This document shows positions 1 through 9,662 of a stretch of DNA of 64,000 nt, piece by piece. Under the pieces are notes generated by a model. That model ran no database searches. It was not told where the DNA came from and saw only the letters and a list, made by a program, of their open reading frames with translations. The DNA is from Coprobacter tertius (lineage in GTDB: Bacteria > Bacteroidota > Bacteroidia > Bacteroidales > Coprobacteraceae). A program made the position numbers and the translations under genes. The stretch covers positions 186,001 to 250,000 of the forward strand of contig NZ_JANDHW010000005.1 of NCBI RefSeq assembly GCF_024330105.1, in the 5' to 3' direction. The stretch's first letter is position 1. Each line of letters opens with the position of its first letter.

Positions 1-34
1 TTCTATGGTGCTTTTTTTATGAAAACGATCGAAT

Positions 35-3000
35 TTACTTAATTCTGATATAGTCGAAATTCTCAATGACTACGGGACCTATTAAACCCGATTTTTGCAA
101 TTTCGAATCCGGTTTCCATGTATTAACCGGACAATATGTCTCCCTTTCATTTTCCGGTAAACCGCTATCACCTATTAAACGATTCACCCAGGTATTCACA
201 ACCTCTATTTTTACCTGATTTTCACCTTTATGCAAATATTCGGAAATATCGATACGATAAGGTGTTGTCCATACTCCACCGACATAACGGTCGTTTATCC
301 ATATTTTCGCCATTACAGCAACGTCCCCTAGATCGATATAAGTACGGCCATTTCGGGGAACGGCATCGATATTAAAAGCTGAAGTATAGGTTACTGTTCC
401 CGAAAAATAACGAATGCTATCATTGGCAGAAAGAGATAAATCTTCCAAAGCGCGATATTCGATTATATCCGAAGGAGCTCGACGACCTTTTTCAAATGAA
501 AGTTTCCAAGGTGAATTCATTTCAGCAATTATCTTTGGTTTCGGAAAATTTGCATTACCATCAGATAAAGAATTTTTTTTATGCTGTCTCTTATTAAATA
601 CGATAAAAGTACTCTCATAAGGTGCAAGTTTTAAAGGAACCAACGTTGTTCTTTCGGATCGGTTGAAAGATGGAAGTATCCGCATAGTTCCGCTAACAGC
701 ATCCCACAATTCGGGCTGCTTACCGACATTTCTGAAAGAAGCATCAAACTCGACGGCATTATTACTTTGGTTTGTCAAGAAATATATATCGGTATTTCCC
801 AGTGTACGGTGACAATAATTCACAGGAATACCCGACGTAATTTTACAATCAGGAACACACCCGATCACCTCAAGAGCTTCAGTCATTTCCATTCCACACA
901 TTACCATTCCTTTCCCCACTTTTTTATACCGTTTTTCTTCCGAAATTCCATTCCATAACTCCTCGCCTATTTGTTGAATTTTCATATCTGCTTCGGGATA
1001 ATTCTGAAGACTCGGAGAACGCTTTGGCTGAGGACCCAATATCACAGCTCCGTCATAAACCAACTGCCTTAACTTTTCTAACAATTCGGGACGCATGGTT
1101 TCTTGTTTAGGAAGTACCAATATGCGATAACTCACTCCGTGTGGAAGAGTAAGTAAACCGTCTTTTACTGTTAAACGATTTAATATAACTTCACTATTTA
1201 TATAGTCGAACTGATATCCCTCAGGTAAAACCGGATCAGCAACGCCCGTCATTTTAGGAGCGTCTTCTCCGATAAAATAAGCGACATCGGCAACATTTAC
1301 TCCCAGCTGCAGCATATAATTGGACCTCTTCAAATAATTTATAAACAAATCGATTTGAGAAAACCAAGTATTATTTCGGTTAAACTCCGTTCCAAACCAA
1401 GCATTCAAACCCGGTAAAGCCGTATCATCGGGCTGAGATATATAAACATGTAACAACGTATTATTTATACCTTCAGCAAAGAAACGATCGCCTCTTGGCT
1501 TTATTACAGAAGGATATCTCGCAAATGGAGATCCGGCACAAGTAAACGATTCGGCCGAAACCTGAGGCTTACCGTATATATGGGCACAAGACGAAGCTGC
1601 TCTGTTTTCGATATCACCTAAAGAGCCTTCACTCCAGAATTCGCCACTCACTTCATCAGACTGTCCTCCATATTGGAGAAATTCACCGGGAAATCCCCAA
1701 TGCCCGTAATTTTCGAGCCAAAGTTTCAGACCATATTTATGGGCAATTTTTTTCATTGCACCAATATGTTCATAAGCAAGGTTATCGGCAACCATTCGCC
1801 TTAAATCCCATAAAAAACGATCGGAAATATCTCTGCTTTCCACCACCATACCTTCGAATACCGGGAAAAAAGGAAGCGGATCATAGCCATAACGTTTTAT
1901 AAAATCTTCTATAAATGTATCGGTATAATTCTGGCCTCCCTTTTCATAACTATCCGAAACGGAAACTTTTAGCGATTTACGGTCTTCAGCCGGAATTTTT
2001 TGCATTATTTTTCCCAAAAAAGAATCGAAATGATGTTGTAAATATGCAGAAGACATTTTATCAACCTCCAATCCGGTCCCTTCTGGTGCTGCAGGACTAT
2101 TTTCAACTCTTGTCGGTAACATTCCATATCTTACTATCTGCCATTCACCCGAAGGCGCCGTCCATGTCAATTCATTTCCATTAAGACAATCAGTAATATC
2201 GAGGATCATTTTAGGATCGATTATTCCCGAAGTCGAGTTCGGTTCACCCTGTCGTTCCCACATATACTCATGCCAGTAAGGTAATGGAGACTGAAACATT
2301 TTAGCTAAAGATTTCTCTGCATAGCGTTCGATCAAAGGACATGCCGACAATTCGATCTCGGAAATACCGCTTCCTCCGTCGATTTGTGAAAATATAAAGC
2401 GATACTTATCAGAATTCGTCTCAGGCAACGTAACGATAACCGGGGCATAAGGTTCGAACCCAACACACAATTCGGCATTCGTACGATCTACCCAGAACTC
2501 TTTTAAAGTTAGATATCTGTTATTTTCCCATGCCTGCAATGTTACTTTAACGCGAGTACGATGACTGGTATAAATACCACAACTTCTCACTGTAATATTT
2601 TTAGGAGCCCGAATATCTACGCTAAACGACTTGTCTTTAGGGAAAATAAGTTCGGTTTTGCGATCTTCATCGATCAGAGCTGCAATATTTTCCATCTGGC
2701 CCGATGATGAAATTATCTCAGAGTTTTTTATTGAAATAACTGAATCTGAAGATAAAGGATAAGGATAAGCAAGAACTTTCACATCCTGAAAATCTTTGCC
2801 AGGTTTTTGTAAATCTATTGTTATTTTTTTACCTCCTGTTACTCTTACTTTCGTAGATGATAAATAACGCATCGATTTATCGGGAGTAATCCACGGTCCT
2901 CCTGCCTGACTCCAGCCGGGACAATTAAACATACCGATTTCGATACTCAATTGAGTCGCTTTTTTTAAAGCTGCATGTGTTATCTTCCACCATTCATCAC

Positions 3001-3289
3001 TGAACAGCTTTACTTTTCCCACAGGAGCCTCTGACGGAGTTAATCCTATATTTCCAATATAAGCCCGGTTTATACCGGCCTTTTTCATGGATTCTAAATC
3101 TTTAATTACTCCTTCTTCCGAAACATTACCGGATATCCAATACCAATAAACCGAAGTTTTTATCGAATCGGGAGGTATAACAAAACCAGATCGTAGCTTT
3201 TTATCAGAAGAATTACCAAAAGATAATGTGCATGAAAACAAAACCGATGCTATAAAAACAAAGGTTTTTAATTTTGATGTTTTTTTCAT
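35..3289 (-). CDS. Secreted GH106-like alpha-L-rhamnosidase
   Basis: Predicted exported glycoside hydrolase that would remove rhamnose from plant or microbial glycans in the periplasm or at the cell surface. A signal peptide (hydrophobic stretch ending near SFG) is followed by SVYWYWISGNVSEEGV and a large TIM-barrel-like region; the C-terminus holds a GH2-like jelly-roll (IDLGDVAVMAKIWINDRYVGG). Overall layout and length (about 1,084 residues) fit GH106. I chose the second Met (MKKTSK) because a near-match -7 box (3308-3315) overlaps the first Met. It stands alone here with no SusC/SusD partners, although more genes could lie left of the window. Family call is from remembered motifs; substrate is inferred. 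Confidence 0.8.
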   Translation of the reverse strand: MKKTSKLKTFVFIASVLFSCTLSFGNSSDKKLRSGFVIPPDSIKTSVYWYWISGNVSEEGVIKDLESMKKAGINRAYIGNIGLTPSEAPVGKVKLFSDEWWKITHAALKKATQLSIEIGMFNCPGWSQAGGPWITPDKSMRYLSSTKVRVTGGKKITIDLQKPGKDFQDVKVLAYPYPLSSDSVISIKNSEIISSSGQMENIAALIDEDRKTELIFPKDKSFSVDIRAPKNITVRSCGIYTSHRTRVKVTLQAWENNRYLTLKEFWVDRTNAELCVGFEPYAPVIVTLPETNSDKYRFIFSQIDGGSGISEIELSACPLIERYAEKSLAKMFQSPLPYWHEYMWERQGEPNSTSGIIDPKMILDITDCLNGNELTWTAPSGEWQIVRYGMLPTRVENSPAAPEGTGLEVDKMSSAYLQHHFDSFLGKIMQKIPAEDRKSLKVSVSDSYEKGGQNYTDTFIEDFIKRYGYDPLPFFPVFEGMVVESRDISDRFLWDLRRMVADNLAYEHIGAMKKIAHKYGLKLWLENYGHWGFPGEFLQYGGQSDEVSGEFWSEGSLGDIENRAASSCAHIYGKPQVSAESFTCAGSPFARYPSVIKPRGDRFFAEGINNTLLHVYISQPDDTALPGLNAWFGTEFNRNNTWFSQIDLFINYLKRSNYMLQLGVNVADVAYFIGEDAPKMTGVADPVLPEGYQFDYINSEVILNRLTVKDGLLTLPHGVSYRILVLPKQETMRPELLEKLRQLVYDGAVILGPQPKRSPSLQNYPEADMKIQQIGEELWNGISEEKRYKKVGKGMVMCGMEMTEALEVIGCVPDCKITSGIPVNYCHRTLGNTDIYFLTNQSNNAVEFDASFRNVGKQPELWDAVSGTMRILPSFNRSERTTLVPLKLAPYESTFIVFNKRQHKKNSLSDGNANFPKPKIIAEMNSPWKLSFEKGRRAPSDIIEYRALEDLSLSANDSIRYFSGTVTYTSAFNIDAVPRNGRTYIDLGDVAVMAKIWINDRYVGGVWTTPYRIDISEYLHKGENQVKIEVVNTWVNRLIGDSGLPENERETYCPVNTWKPDSKLQKSGLIGPVVIENFDYIRIK

Positions 3290-3406
3290 AGCTTTTAATT
3301 CAGACTGCAAGTTTACACTTTAATAATTTTATGTGATGACTTAATGAAAATATCATTTTCAATCATTAAAGTTAATCATTAAATCTGAACTAAAAACAAA
3401 AAATTA

Positions 3407-4768
3407 TCAACTATTTCGAACCCCGAAACGATTTCTCCGAACCATAAACCGAAATCTCGTATAAAAAAGAATACCTGCGACAGTTAATCCTATAGGAAAT
3501 CCCCACCATATACCGACCGGACCTGCTTGTAATATACAACCGAATAAATATCCGCAAGGAAGACAAATAATAAAATAACTTATAAATGCAATTACAGCCA
3601 TCGGTTTCATATCTTCAATTCCACGTAATGCATTTGCATAAGCTACCTGTAATCCATCACCGAATTGATATACTATTGTCGGGATTACCAATAAAGCAAC
3701 GATTTTATTCACTTCAACCGAATCGGTAAAAAGATATCCGATATGGTTACGTAATAAAAACATTAATGTGGCAATAGACAATGACATAACTGTAATAATA
3801 TGAAAACCCGCTTTAGCAATATTATTTATTTCAGATTGCCGGCCGGCTCCATTTGCATTGCTTATCAGTATGGTAATCGCAGATCCGATTCCGTAATACA
3901 ACATAAAACCGATTGTCGTAAAAGTTCCGACAGCCTGGTGCGCTGCCAGTGCAGCTGTACCAAACCACCCCATCATAATAACACTAAGGTTGAAAGCTCC
4001 TGTTTCCATCCCCATTTGTAACGCAATAGGAGTTCCTGATCTGAACAATAAAGACAAACTTCCTCCCGAAGATTTCACCCGATAAAATCCTATTCTAAAA
4101 CGATTATATCTCGTAGTAAAGAAAAAAATATAAATAAAAAGCAATAAATTAAATATACGCGATATAAATGTAGATATTCCGGCTCCTAATAATCCCAACT
4201 CCGGCAATCCGAAATGGCCGTAAATAAGAGCATAATTGCCGATAATATTCAAAACATTTCCCGAAATAAGAATATACATCGAGAGTTTCGTATCCATTAT
4301 ACTATCAGCAAATTGTTTAAAAGAGTTGAATAGCATTACAAAAACAAGACCCGACAACTGTATCAAGAAATACGGTCTTATGAGAGGATACAACGATTCG
4401 GGTTGTCCCATTTTCTCAATATTAAAATAAACAGCTATCATAACTGCGATTAAAAAGGCTGATAAAAAGACATTCGCAATCAGACTAAATCTTAACATCT
4501 GTCCTGCTTTAAGAATCTGGCCTTTACCAACCAATGATCCAATCACAGGAACAAGCCCCAATGAAAAACCCAAACCGAATAATAGAGGAAGATTAAATAG
4601 ATTATTTACAAAAGAGGCGGCAGCCAATTCCTCAGCAGTATGATGTCCAACCATAATATTGTCGGCAAATCCTACAACGATAATGCCCAACTGGCCTATC
4701 ATGATAGGAAATCCCAATTTTAATAATGAGATATAATTTTTCTTGAAATTATTCAGGTATGGCGGCAT
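3407..4768 (-). CDS. MATE family multidrug/Na+ efflux transporter
   Basis: Integral inner-membrane antiporter of the MATE (NorM/DinF) family, expected to export cationic compounds in exchange for Na+ or H+. About 453 residues with twelve hydrophobic segments, typical of the family; the N-terminus has the usual FPIMIGQLGIIVVGFADNIMVG. The reading frame opens earlier, at 4807, but an exact -7 box (4797-4804) lies inside those first codons, so translation must begin at the downstream Met (MPPYLNN, 4768). It is a single-gene unit between the rhamnosidase gene and miaA. Substrate cannot be told from sequence. Confidence 0.9.
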   Translation of the reverse strand: MPPYLNNFKKNYISLLKLGFPIMIGQLGIIVVGFADNIMVGHHTAEELAAASFVNNLFNLPLLFGLGFSLGLVPVIGSLVGKGQILKAGQMLRFSLIANVFLSAFLIAVMIAVYFNIEKMGQPESLYPLIRPYFLIQLSGLVFVMLFNSFKQFADSIMDTKLSMYILISGNVLNIIGNYALIYGHFGLPELGLLGAGISTFISRIFNLLLFIYIFFFTTRYNRFRIGFYRVKSSGGSLSLLFRSGTPIALQMGMETGAFNLSVIMMGWFGTAALAAHQAVGTFTTIGFMLYYGIGSAITILISNANGAGRQSEINNIAKAGFHIITVMSLSIATLMFLLRNHIGYLFTDSVEVNKIVALLVIPTIVYQFGDGLQVAYANALRGIEDMKPMAVIAFISYFIICLPCGYLFGCILQAGPVGIWWGFPIGLTVAGILFYTRFRFMVRRNRFGVRNS

Positions 4769-4796
4769 AACTCGATACAGATTAAAAAAATCCGTG

Positions 4797-4804
4797 CAAA
4801 TATA
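4797..4804 (-). promoter_or_regulatory. -7 box of the MATE gene
   Basis: On the minus strand this reads TATATTTG, an exact match to the Bacteroidetes -7 consensus TAnnTTTG. It sits about 29 bases before the chosen Met at 4768 and rules out the earlier Met. No clear -33 TTTG was seen. Confidence 0.55.
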
Positions 4805-4941
4805 CAATATATTCCTAGCATTCTCTTAAAACGTGTAATTCAAATTAAGACTTAATTAAAAGAGTTCGCTGAACAATAAACAATCGATAACGTTCTAATG
4901 AGATAATCATATTTACAGAATAGCAACCTATAATTGAAAAG

Positions 4942-5013
4942 GGTACAGAGATACATTCGATTCGATTGACTTTTCCAGTCTCTTTACTGACTTGCCCTCA
5001 GTGTCTCTGTACC
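4942..5013 (-). terminator. Terminator hairpin overlapping the miaA stop region
   Basis: A 10-bp perfect inverted repeat (GGTACAGAGA / TCTCTGTACC; arms 5004-5013 and 4942-4951) is followed on the minus strand by CTTTTC. The upstream arm lies within the last codons of miaA and the stop codon lies in the long loop of about 52 bases. Confidence 0.5.
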
Positions 5014-5928
5014 TGTTTTCTCAATCAATTCCAATATTTTTTCAACCTTTTCTTCCTCAGGTAGAAATGCGTCGATCCAATGAATATCAAAACCTCTTCT
5101 TTCCATTCCCCGGAACCACGTCATCTGTCTTTTGGCAAACTGATGGATGGCAATTTCTAATTTCACGATCATCTCCTGATATGTCGAGATACCTATAATA
5201 TATTCGGTAAGATATTTATATTCCAGTCCGTAATATATCAAATCTTCGGCAGGAATTCCATCAGCCAATAAAGCTTTTACTTCATCGATCATTCCTTCTT
5301 CGAGTCGGATACGTAATCTTTCCGATATTTTTTCACGGCGTTTATCCCTATCTATATTTACTCCGATAATGAGGCTTTCCAGCGGTTTATTGTTCATCTT
5401 TTCAGGAGGTTGCAACCGATAAAACTCTTCTATTTCAATAGCTCTTATAGCCCTTTTACAGGTATCTACATCAGTCTTATTATGAAGGGTTTTATATCCT
5501 CGTAAAATCGATTCGAGTTCTTCAAGCGATTTATTCTGTAACCGTTCACGAAGTTTCTTATTCTCCGGAACCTGAGGCATTGCATATCCTTTAAGAACAG
5601 TCTCTATATACAATCCCGTACCTCCACATAATACAGGTATCTTTCCCTTGCTCACGATCGAATAATAAGCCAACTTAAAATCCCGCTGATACTCGTACAG
5701 ATTATATTTATACCCAGGTTCACATATATCTATCAAATGATAAGGTACATTTTTGCCATTATAAACATATTCCTTCAGATCTTTACCAGTACCGATATCC
5801 ATACGTTTGTAAATCTGCCTCGAATCGGCACTGATAATCTCGGTATTCAGCCTCGAAGCTAAAGCTACAGCCAAAGAAGTCTTACCCGATGCCGTAGGGC
5901 CTAATATGGTTATTATTTCAGCTTTCAT
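4984..5928 (-). CDS. miaA: tRNA dimethylallyltransferase
   Basis: Adds the dimethylallyl group to N6 of A37 in tRNAs that read UNN codons, in the cytoplasm. The P-loop GPTASGKT is at residues 10-17, followed by SADSRQIYKRMDIGTGK (substrate binding) and FAKRQMTWFR near the C-terminus, all hallmark MiaA motifs; 314 residues is the usual length. The start codon overlaps the stop of the upstream membrane protein by four bases (ATGA), so the two are translationally coupled. Its last codons form one arm of a terminator hairpin. Confidence 0.97.
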   Translation of the reverse strand: MKAEIITILGPTASGKTSLAVALASRLNTEIISADSRQIYKRMDIGTGKDLKEYVYNGKNVPYHLIDICEPGYKYNLYEYQRDFKLAYYSIVSKGKIPVLCGGTGLYIETVLKGYAMPQVPENKKLRERLQNKSLEELESILRGYKTLHNKTDVDTCKRAIRAIEIEEFYRLQPPEKMNNKPLESLIIGVNIDRDKRREKISERLRIRLEEGMIDEVKALLADGIPAEDLIYYGLEYKYLTEYIIGISTYQEMIVKLEIAIHQFAKRQMTWFRGMERRGFDIHWIDAFLPEEEKVEKILELIEKTGTETLRASQ

Positions 5929-7073
5929 TTCGCAACCAATCCACGATTTTTATAACGCATGGCAAGTAAAATTGTATTTTTGATAAATTCGAATTCCTGT
6001 TCGAAACAAGGACTAAAAATATTCTGACCGAGATTTTGTTCAATTTGTCCTACCGACCAAAAACGCCCTTCAGAAATATTACTTGTAGTTATCTCTTTTT
6101 CATCTTCCAAATAAATAACATATAACATCACGAGACGTTTTATTTTTTGGGTATGATATACTGTCGTAATTAACTTATGCCGGGTAAATTTTCCCTTTAT
6201 ACGCTCATCGGTGAGACGCCTGATGCAGTTTTCCGAAGTTTCTTCATAAAATATATCTTCTGAAAAAGGAGTATCAACACCTCCATCTAACAAACCATCC
6301 GTATTCTTCGTTTGACAAAGATAAAAATTCTCATTATGCATTACGATTATACGCACATGAGGATGCATGAAAGTATCACCAGCACTAATGCTTTGATTGC
6401 GCTCGATACATCCGCTCACGCGCATCTTACTATCAATTACAGGAAGCCATATTTCATTTTTGAAACAAGTATTAAGCATTCTCATACGCACATATTCATA
6501 CAAGAAAAATGCCCCTAATAATATCAAGTCGAGATAATAGTTAAGAAATGCGTATGTTTTAGGATATAGTTCACGACCGTCGGAATTAAAAACGATGAGT
6601 AATGCCACATAAAAACTTAAAATATATAATAATATTCCCGACATATAATAAAACTCATATGTTGTATGTTTCATCGTCTGCAACAACAATTTTTTCCTAA
6701 GTATAAATGAAAGGAACAAACTACGCAGATCTCTTACTATTATAAGATTTATAATCAACAATACACATATAGATACTGTATTAGATACCATAAACATGAC
6801 ATCGTAAAACAATATTTTTATTACAGCAAAGAGGAATAATGACAACATTCCGACCAAGCCCATATAATCGTGAATACGATGTACAGACCACCGGTACATT
6901 AAAACAAGTAATCCCAACACTCCAAATACCATCGAAAGCCTTACTACCTGCACTTCAGAAATAAAATTATTCAATAACATGATCAGTAAAACAGGGAATA
7001 GACCAATCGACTGTAAAGAGATAAAATCTCTACTATATATCTTCTTATCTTTCTTCATCTTATTATAATGCAC
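5925..7073 (-). CDS. Membrane protein with degenerate Nudix-like C-terminal domain
   Basis: The N-terminal half has about six hydrophobic segments (roughly residues 20-200); the C-terminal half (about 235-370) is soluble and resembles a Nudix fold. Where a Nudix box would be, it has GGVDTPFSED, then after a short insertion CIRRLTDERI, so the REUXEE core reads RRLTDE and at least one metal-binding Glu is lost. This suggests ligand binding rather than hydrolysis, which is inference. It is the first gene of a two-gene unit with miaA (4-base overlap). An alternative start at the second Met (7058) is equally possible. I do not recognise a named function. Confidence 0.7.
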   Translation of the reverse strand: MHYNKMKKDKKIYSRDFISLQSIGLFPVLLIMLLNNFISEVQVVRLSMVFGVLGLLVLMYRWSVHRIHDYMGLVGMLSLFLFAVIKILFYDVMFMVSNTVSICVLLIINLIIVRDLRSLFLSFILRKKLLLQTMKHTTYEFYYMSGILLYILSFYVALLIVFNSDGRELYPKTYAFLNYYLDLILLGAFFLYEYVRMRMLNTCFKNEIWLPVIDSKMRVSGCIERNQSISAGDTFMHPHVRIIVMHNENFYLCQTKNTDGLLDGGVDTPFSEDIFYEETSENCIRRLTDERIKGKFTRHKLITTVYHTQKIKRLVMLYVIYLEDEKEITTSNISEGRFWSVGQIEQNLGQNIFSPCFEQEFEFIKNTILLAMRYKNRGLVAK

Positions 7074-7264
7074 TTATGATATCTAATAATAATGCATAAT
7101 CCAGCAATTCATTTATTTAAAACCATTTCCATGCATCTTAAGTTCTGTAAAAAATATTCATTGGTATAGCACAGCTAATTTGCATTTATTTTACGGATAA
7201 AACAATAAATACTCTATTATTAACAGTTTTTTTATTTATTCCTAATTCCAGGCAACATAAGAAA

Positions 7265-7290
7265 GCACATCTTTTAAATAAAAGATGTGC
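7265..7290 (-). terminator. Hairpin downstream of the DPP-IV gene
   Basis: A perfect 12-bp stem (GCACATCTTTTA / TAAAAGATGTGC) with a two-base loop lies 32 bases past the peptidase stop codon. The T-run after it on the minus strand is weak, so termination efficiency is uncertain. Confidence 0.5.
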
Positions 7291-7321
7291 CTATCTTTAT
7301 AAAATTCTTTCGATAATATGC

Positions 7322-9502
7322 TTATTTCAAATGCATATTCAAAAAATCACAAACTTTAGTATATAAATGCATACGGGTATTACAACCATATATACTATGA
7401 TTACGGTTAGTATATATCTGCATATCGAATTGTTTATTAGCCTGTACCATTGCCTCACTGAATTGTAATGTATTCAGATAATGCACATTATCGTCGGCTG
7501 TACCGGCTATGATCAACAAATTACCCGAAAAATCAGCAGCCTTCTCTACCGGAGATGATGCCAAATAACCCTCCATATTTTCTTTGGGAGTACGCATATA
7601 ACGCTCGGTATAAATAGAATCATAATACCTCCAATCGGTCACTGGGGCAATAGCTACACCCGCTTTAAATACCCCCGACGACGATACCATCGACATAAGA
7701 GTATTATATCCTCCAAAACTCCAACCCCATATAGCAATATTATTACCATCTACATAATCTAACGACGCAAGATATTTAGCGGCAGAAACTTGATCCTGTG
7801 ATTCGAGAATTCCCAATTTTAAATAAATCGATTTTGTAAATTCAGCACCCCTGCCACCGGTTCCACGCCCATCGACACAGGCAACAATATAACCGTTTGC
7901 CGTAAGATATTGCTCCCAGTCAAAAGACCAACTATCTGTAACCATCTGCGATGCAGGGCCACTATATTGTACCATCAATACCGGATATTTTTTCGATGGG
8001 TCGAAATTTACGGGTTTCATTATATACCCATTGAGACTAATACCGACTTCATTTTTAAATGTAAAGAACTCCTTATGCGAATATTGCAACGAAGACAATT
8101 TATCTTTTAAACTTTTGTTGTCTTGTAATACCCTTATTTCTTTTCCTTTTGCATCGTTTACCGTTACAAGTAATGGGGTTTCAACACTGCTGTAATTATT
8201 TACGAAATAAGTACAACCGGGATTGAATATCGCGTTATTCGTACCTTTTCGGGTAGAAAGTTTGGTCACTTTACCTTTGGTATCCACTTTGTAAATCGAA
8301 CGATATAAAGGGCCCTCAGTTGCTGCCTGATAATAGAATGCCCCTTTTCCATCGTACCCCAGATATGCTGTTACATCCCAATCACCTTTTGTTAATTGTC
8401 TAATCAAATTTCCGGTAAGGGTGTATTGATAAAGATGACGATACCCATCTTTTTCAGATGCAAAAACAAAAAAATCAGGATAAAAAGTAATATAATCTTT
8501 ATTATCAGGATCGATCCATGTTTTACTCTGATCCTGAATCAATAATTTGCTTACTCCCGATTTGGGATTTACTCCGAATATACGAAAATGATTCTGATGA
8601 CGGTTAAATGTCATTACTGCTAACTGTTCGGCATTTTCGGTAAAACATATACGAGGGATATAACCTTCGCTTTCGAGAGGTACATTCAATTTTTTTACCT
8701 GACGTGTATCTACCGTATACGAATATACTCCTACTTCCGAGTTCTTTTCTCCCGCTACCGGATATTTATACCTGAACTCTCCAGGATACAGTGCATACTG
8801 CTTCAATGACGGACACATGCCTTCGAACATTTGCATTGAATATTCCGGAACCATACTTTCATCGAATTTCACAAAAGCCAACACCTCACTATCCGATGAC
8901 CAGGTAAGCGTATTCGTCAACGCAAACTCTTCTTCATACACCCAGTCTGTCGCACCATTAATAATTTTATTTTTCACTCCGTCGGTTGTAACAGCCGACT
9001 CTGTATCATAATCGAGTTTTTTCAGATATATGTTATTGTCCCTTACGAAGGCAACCATACGACCATTGGGCGACATGGTCGCAATTTGTTGTTTTCCATT
9101 ATCAGAAAGCGGTTTTACAAGATTTCGTTTTATTTCGAAAGTATAATAATTAGCCTTAAACGACCTACGATATATCGGTTCGACATCGGTATATAACATA
9201 ATCTTTTTCTCATCTTTACTCAACGTATAACCATCGAATTTCTTAAAAGGACATTCTCTAGCCTTTTTCGCATTAAATAAAGTATCTACCGGTTTACCTG
9301 TTTTATACGCGTATTTAATAATCATAGCCCCATCTTTACTTTTCTGCAAATAATGTAGCCCGTCACTCAAGGGATAATAAGCCGGAACACCTTCGGTACG
9401 ATATTCCCCATTCACAATTTCTTTTAAAGTGGGTGTTTTTGCATATACTTGGGCGCAAACGCATAAAAGCAATGATGCTACTACATAAGAAAACCGTTTC
9501 AT
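7322..9502 (-). CDS. Dipeptidyl peptidase IV family serine peptidase (S9)
   Basis: Periplasmic or surface peptidase that removes X-Pro or X-Ala dipeptides from peptide N-termini. Signal peptide MKRFSYVVASLLLCVCAQVYA; then a beta-propeller region (about 40-480) and a C-terminal alpha/beta-hydrolase domain. The nucleophile Ser595 is in GWSFGGY, the acid is in GTADDNVH (about 670) and the base His702 is in NRNHS. The motif YEEEFAL carries the Glu pair that binds the substrate amino terminus in DPP-IV enzymes. At 726 residues it is of normal length. It is a single-gene unit, transcribed divergently from NAD synthetase. Confidence 0.93.
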   Translation of the reverse strand: MKRFSYVVASLLLCVCAQVYAKTPTLKEIVNGEYRTEGVPAYYPLSDGLHYLQKSKDGAMIIKYAYKTGKPVDTLFNAKKARECPFKKFDGYTLSKDEKKIMLYTDVEPIYRRSFKANYYTFEIKRNLVKPLSDNGKQQIATMSPNGRMVAFVRDNNIYLKKLDYDTESAVTTDGVKNKIINGATDWVYEEEFALTNTLTWSSDSEVLAFVKFDESMVPEYSMQMFEGMCPSLKQYALYPGEFRYKYPVAGEKNSEVGVYSYTVDTRQVKKLNVPLESEGYIPRICFTENAEQLAVMTFNRHQNHFRIFGVNPKSGVSKLLIQDQSKTWIDPDNKDYITFYPDFFVFASEKDGYRHLYQYTLTGNLIRQLTKGDWDVTAYLGYDGKGAFYYQAATEGPLYRSIYKVDTKGKVTKLSTRKGTNNAIFNPGCTYFVNNYSSVETPLLVTVNDAKGKEIRVLQDNKSLKDKLSSLQYSHKEFFTFKNEVGISLNGYIMKPVNFDPSKKYPVLMVQYSGPASQMVTDSWSFDWEQYLTANGYIVACVDGRGTGGRGAEFTKSIYLKLGILESQDQVSAAKYLASLDYVDGNNIAIWGWSFGGYNTLMSMVSSSGVFKAGVAIAPVTDWRYYDSIYTERYMRTPKENMEGYLASSPVEKAADFSGNLLIIAGTADDNVHYLNTLQFSEAMVQANKQFDMQIYTNRNHSIYGCNTRMHLYTKVCDFLNMHLK

Positions 9503-9528
9503 CTGTTTTTCTGATTTTAAATTTTTTA

Positions 9529-9536
9529 CAAAGGTA
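9529..9536 (-). promoter_or_regulatory. -7 box of the DPP-IV gene
   Basis: Minus-strand TACCTTTG, an exact TAnnTTTG match, 27 bases upstream of the peptidase start codon. Confidence 0.55.
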
Positions 9537-9632
9537 AATAATAGCCCGACTTCATAAAAATATTATATCACAAAAAACCGTATATTTTTCATATTTTCCT
9601 GTTATCGACAGTTACAAGCACGACAATTTTTA

Positions 9633-9640
9633 TACTTTTG
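9633..9640 (+). promoter_or_regulatory. -7 box of nadE
   Basis: TACTTTTG is an exact TAnnTTTG match 23 bases before the nadE ATG, predicting a very short leader. It faces away from the peptidase promoter about 100 bases to the left. Confidence 0.6.
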
Positions 9641-9662
9641 TATATGTAAAATACATACAATC

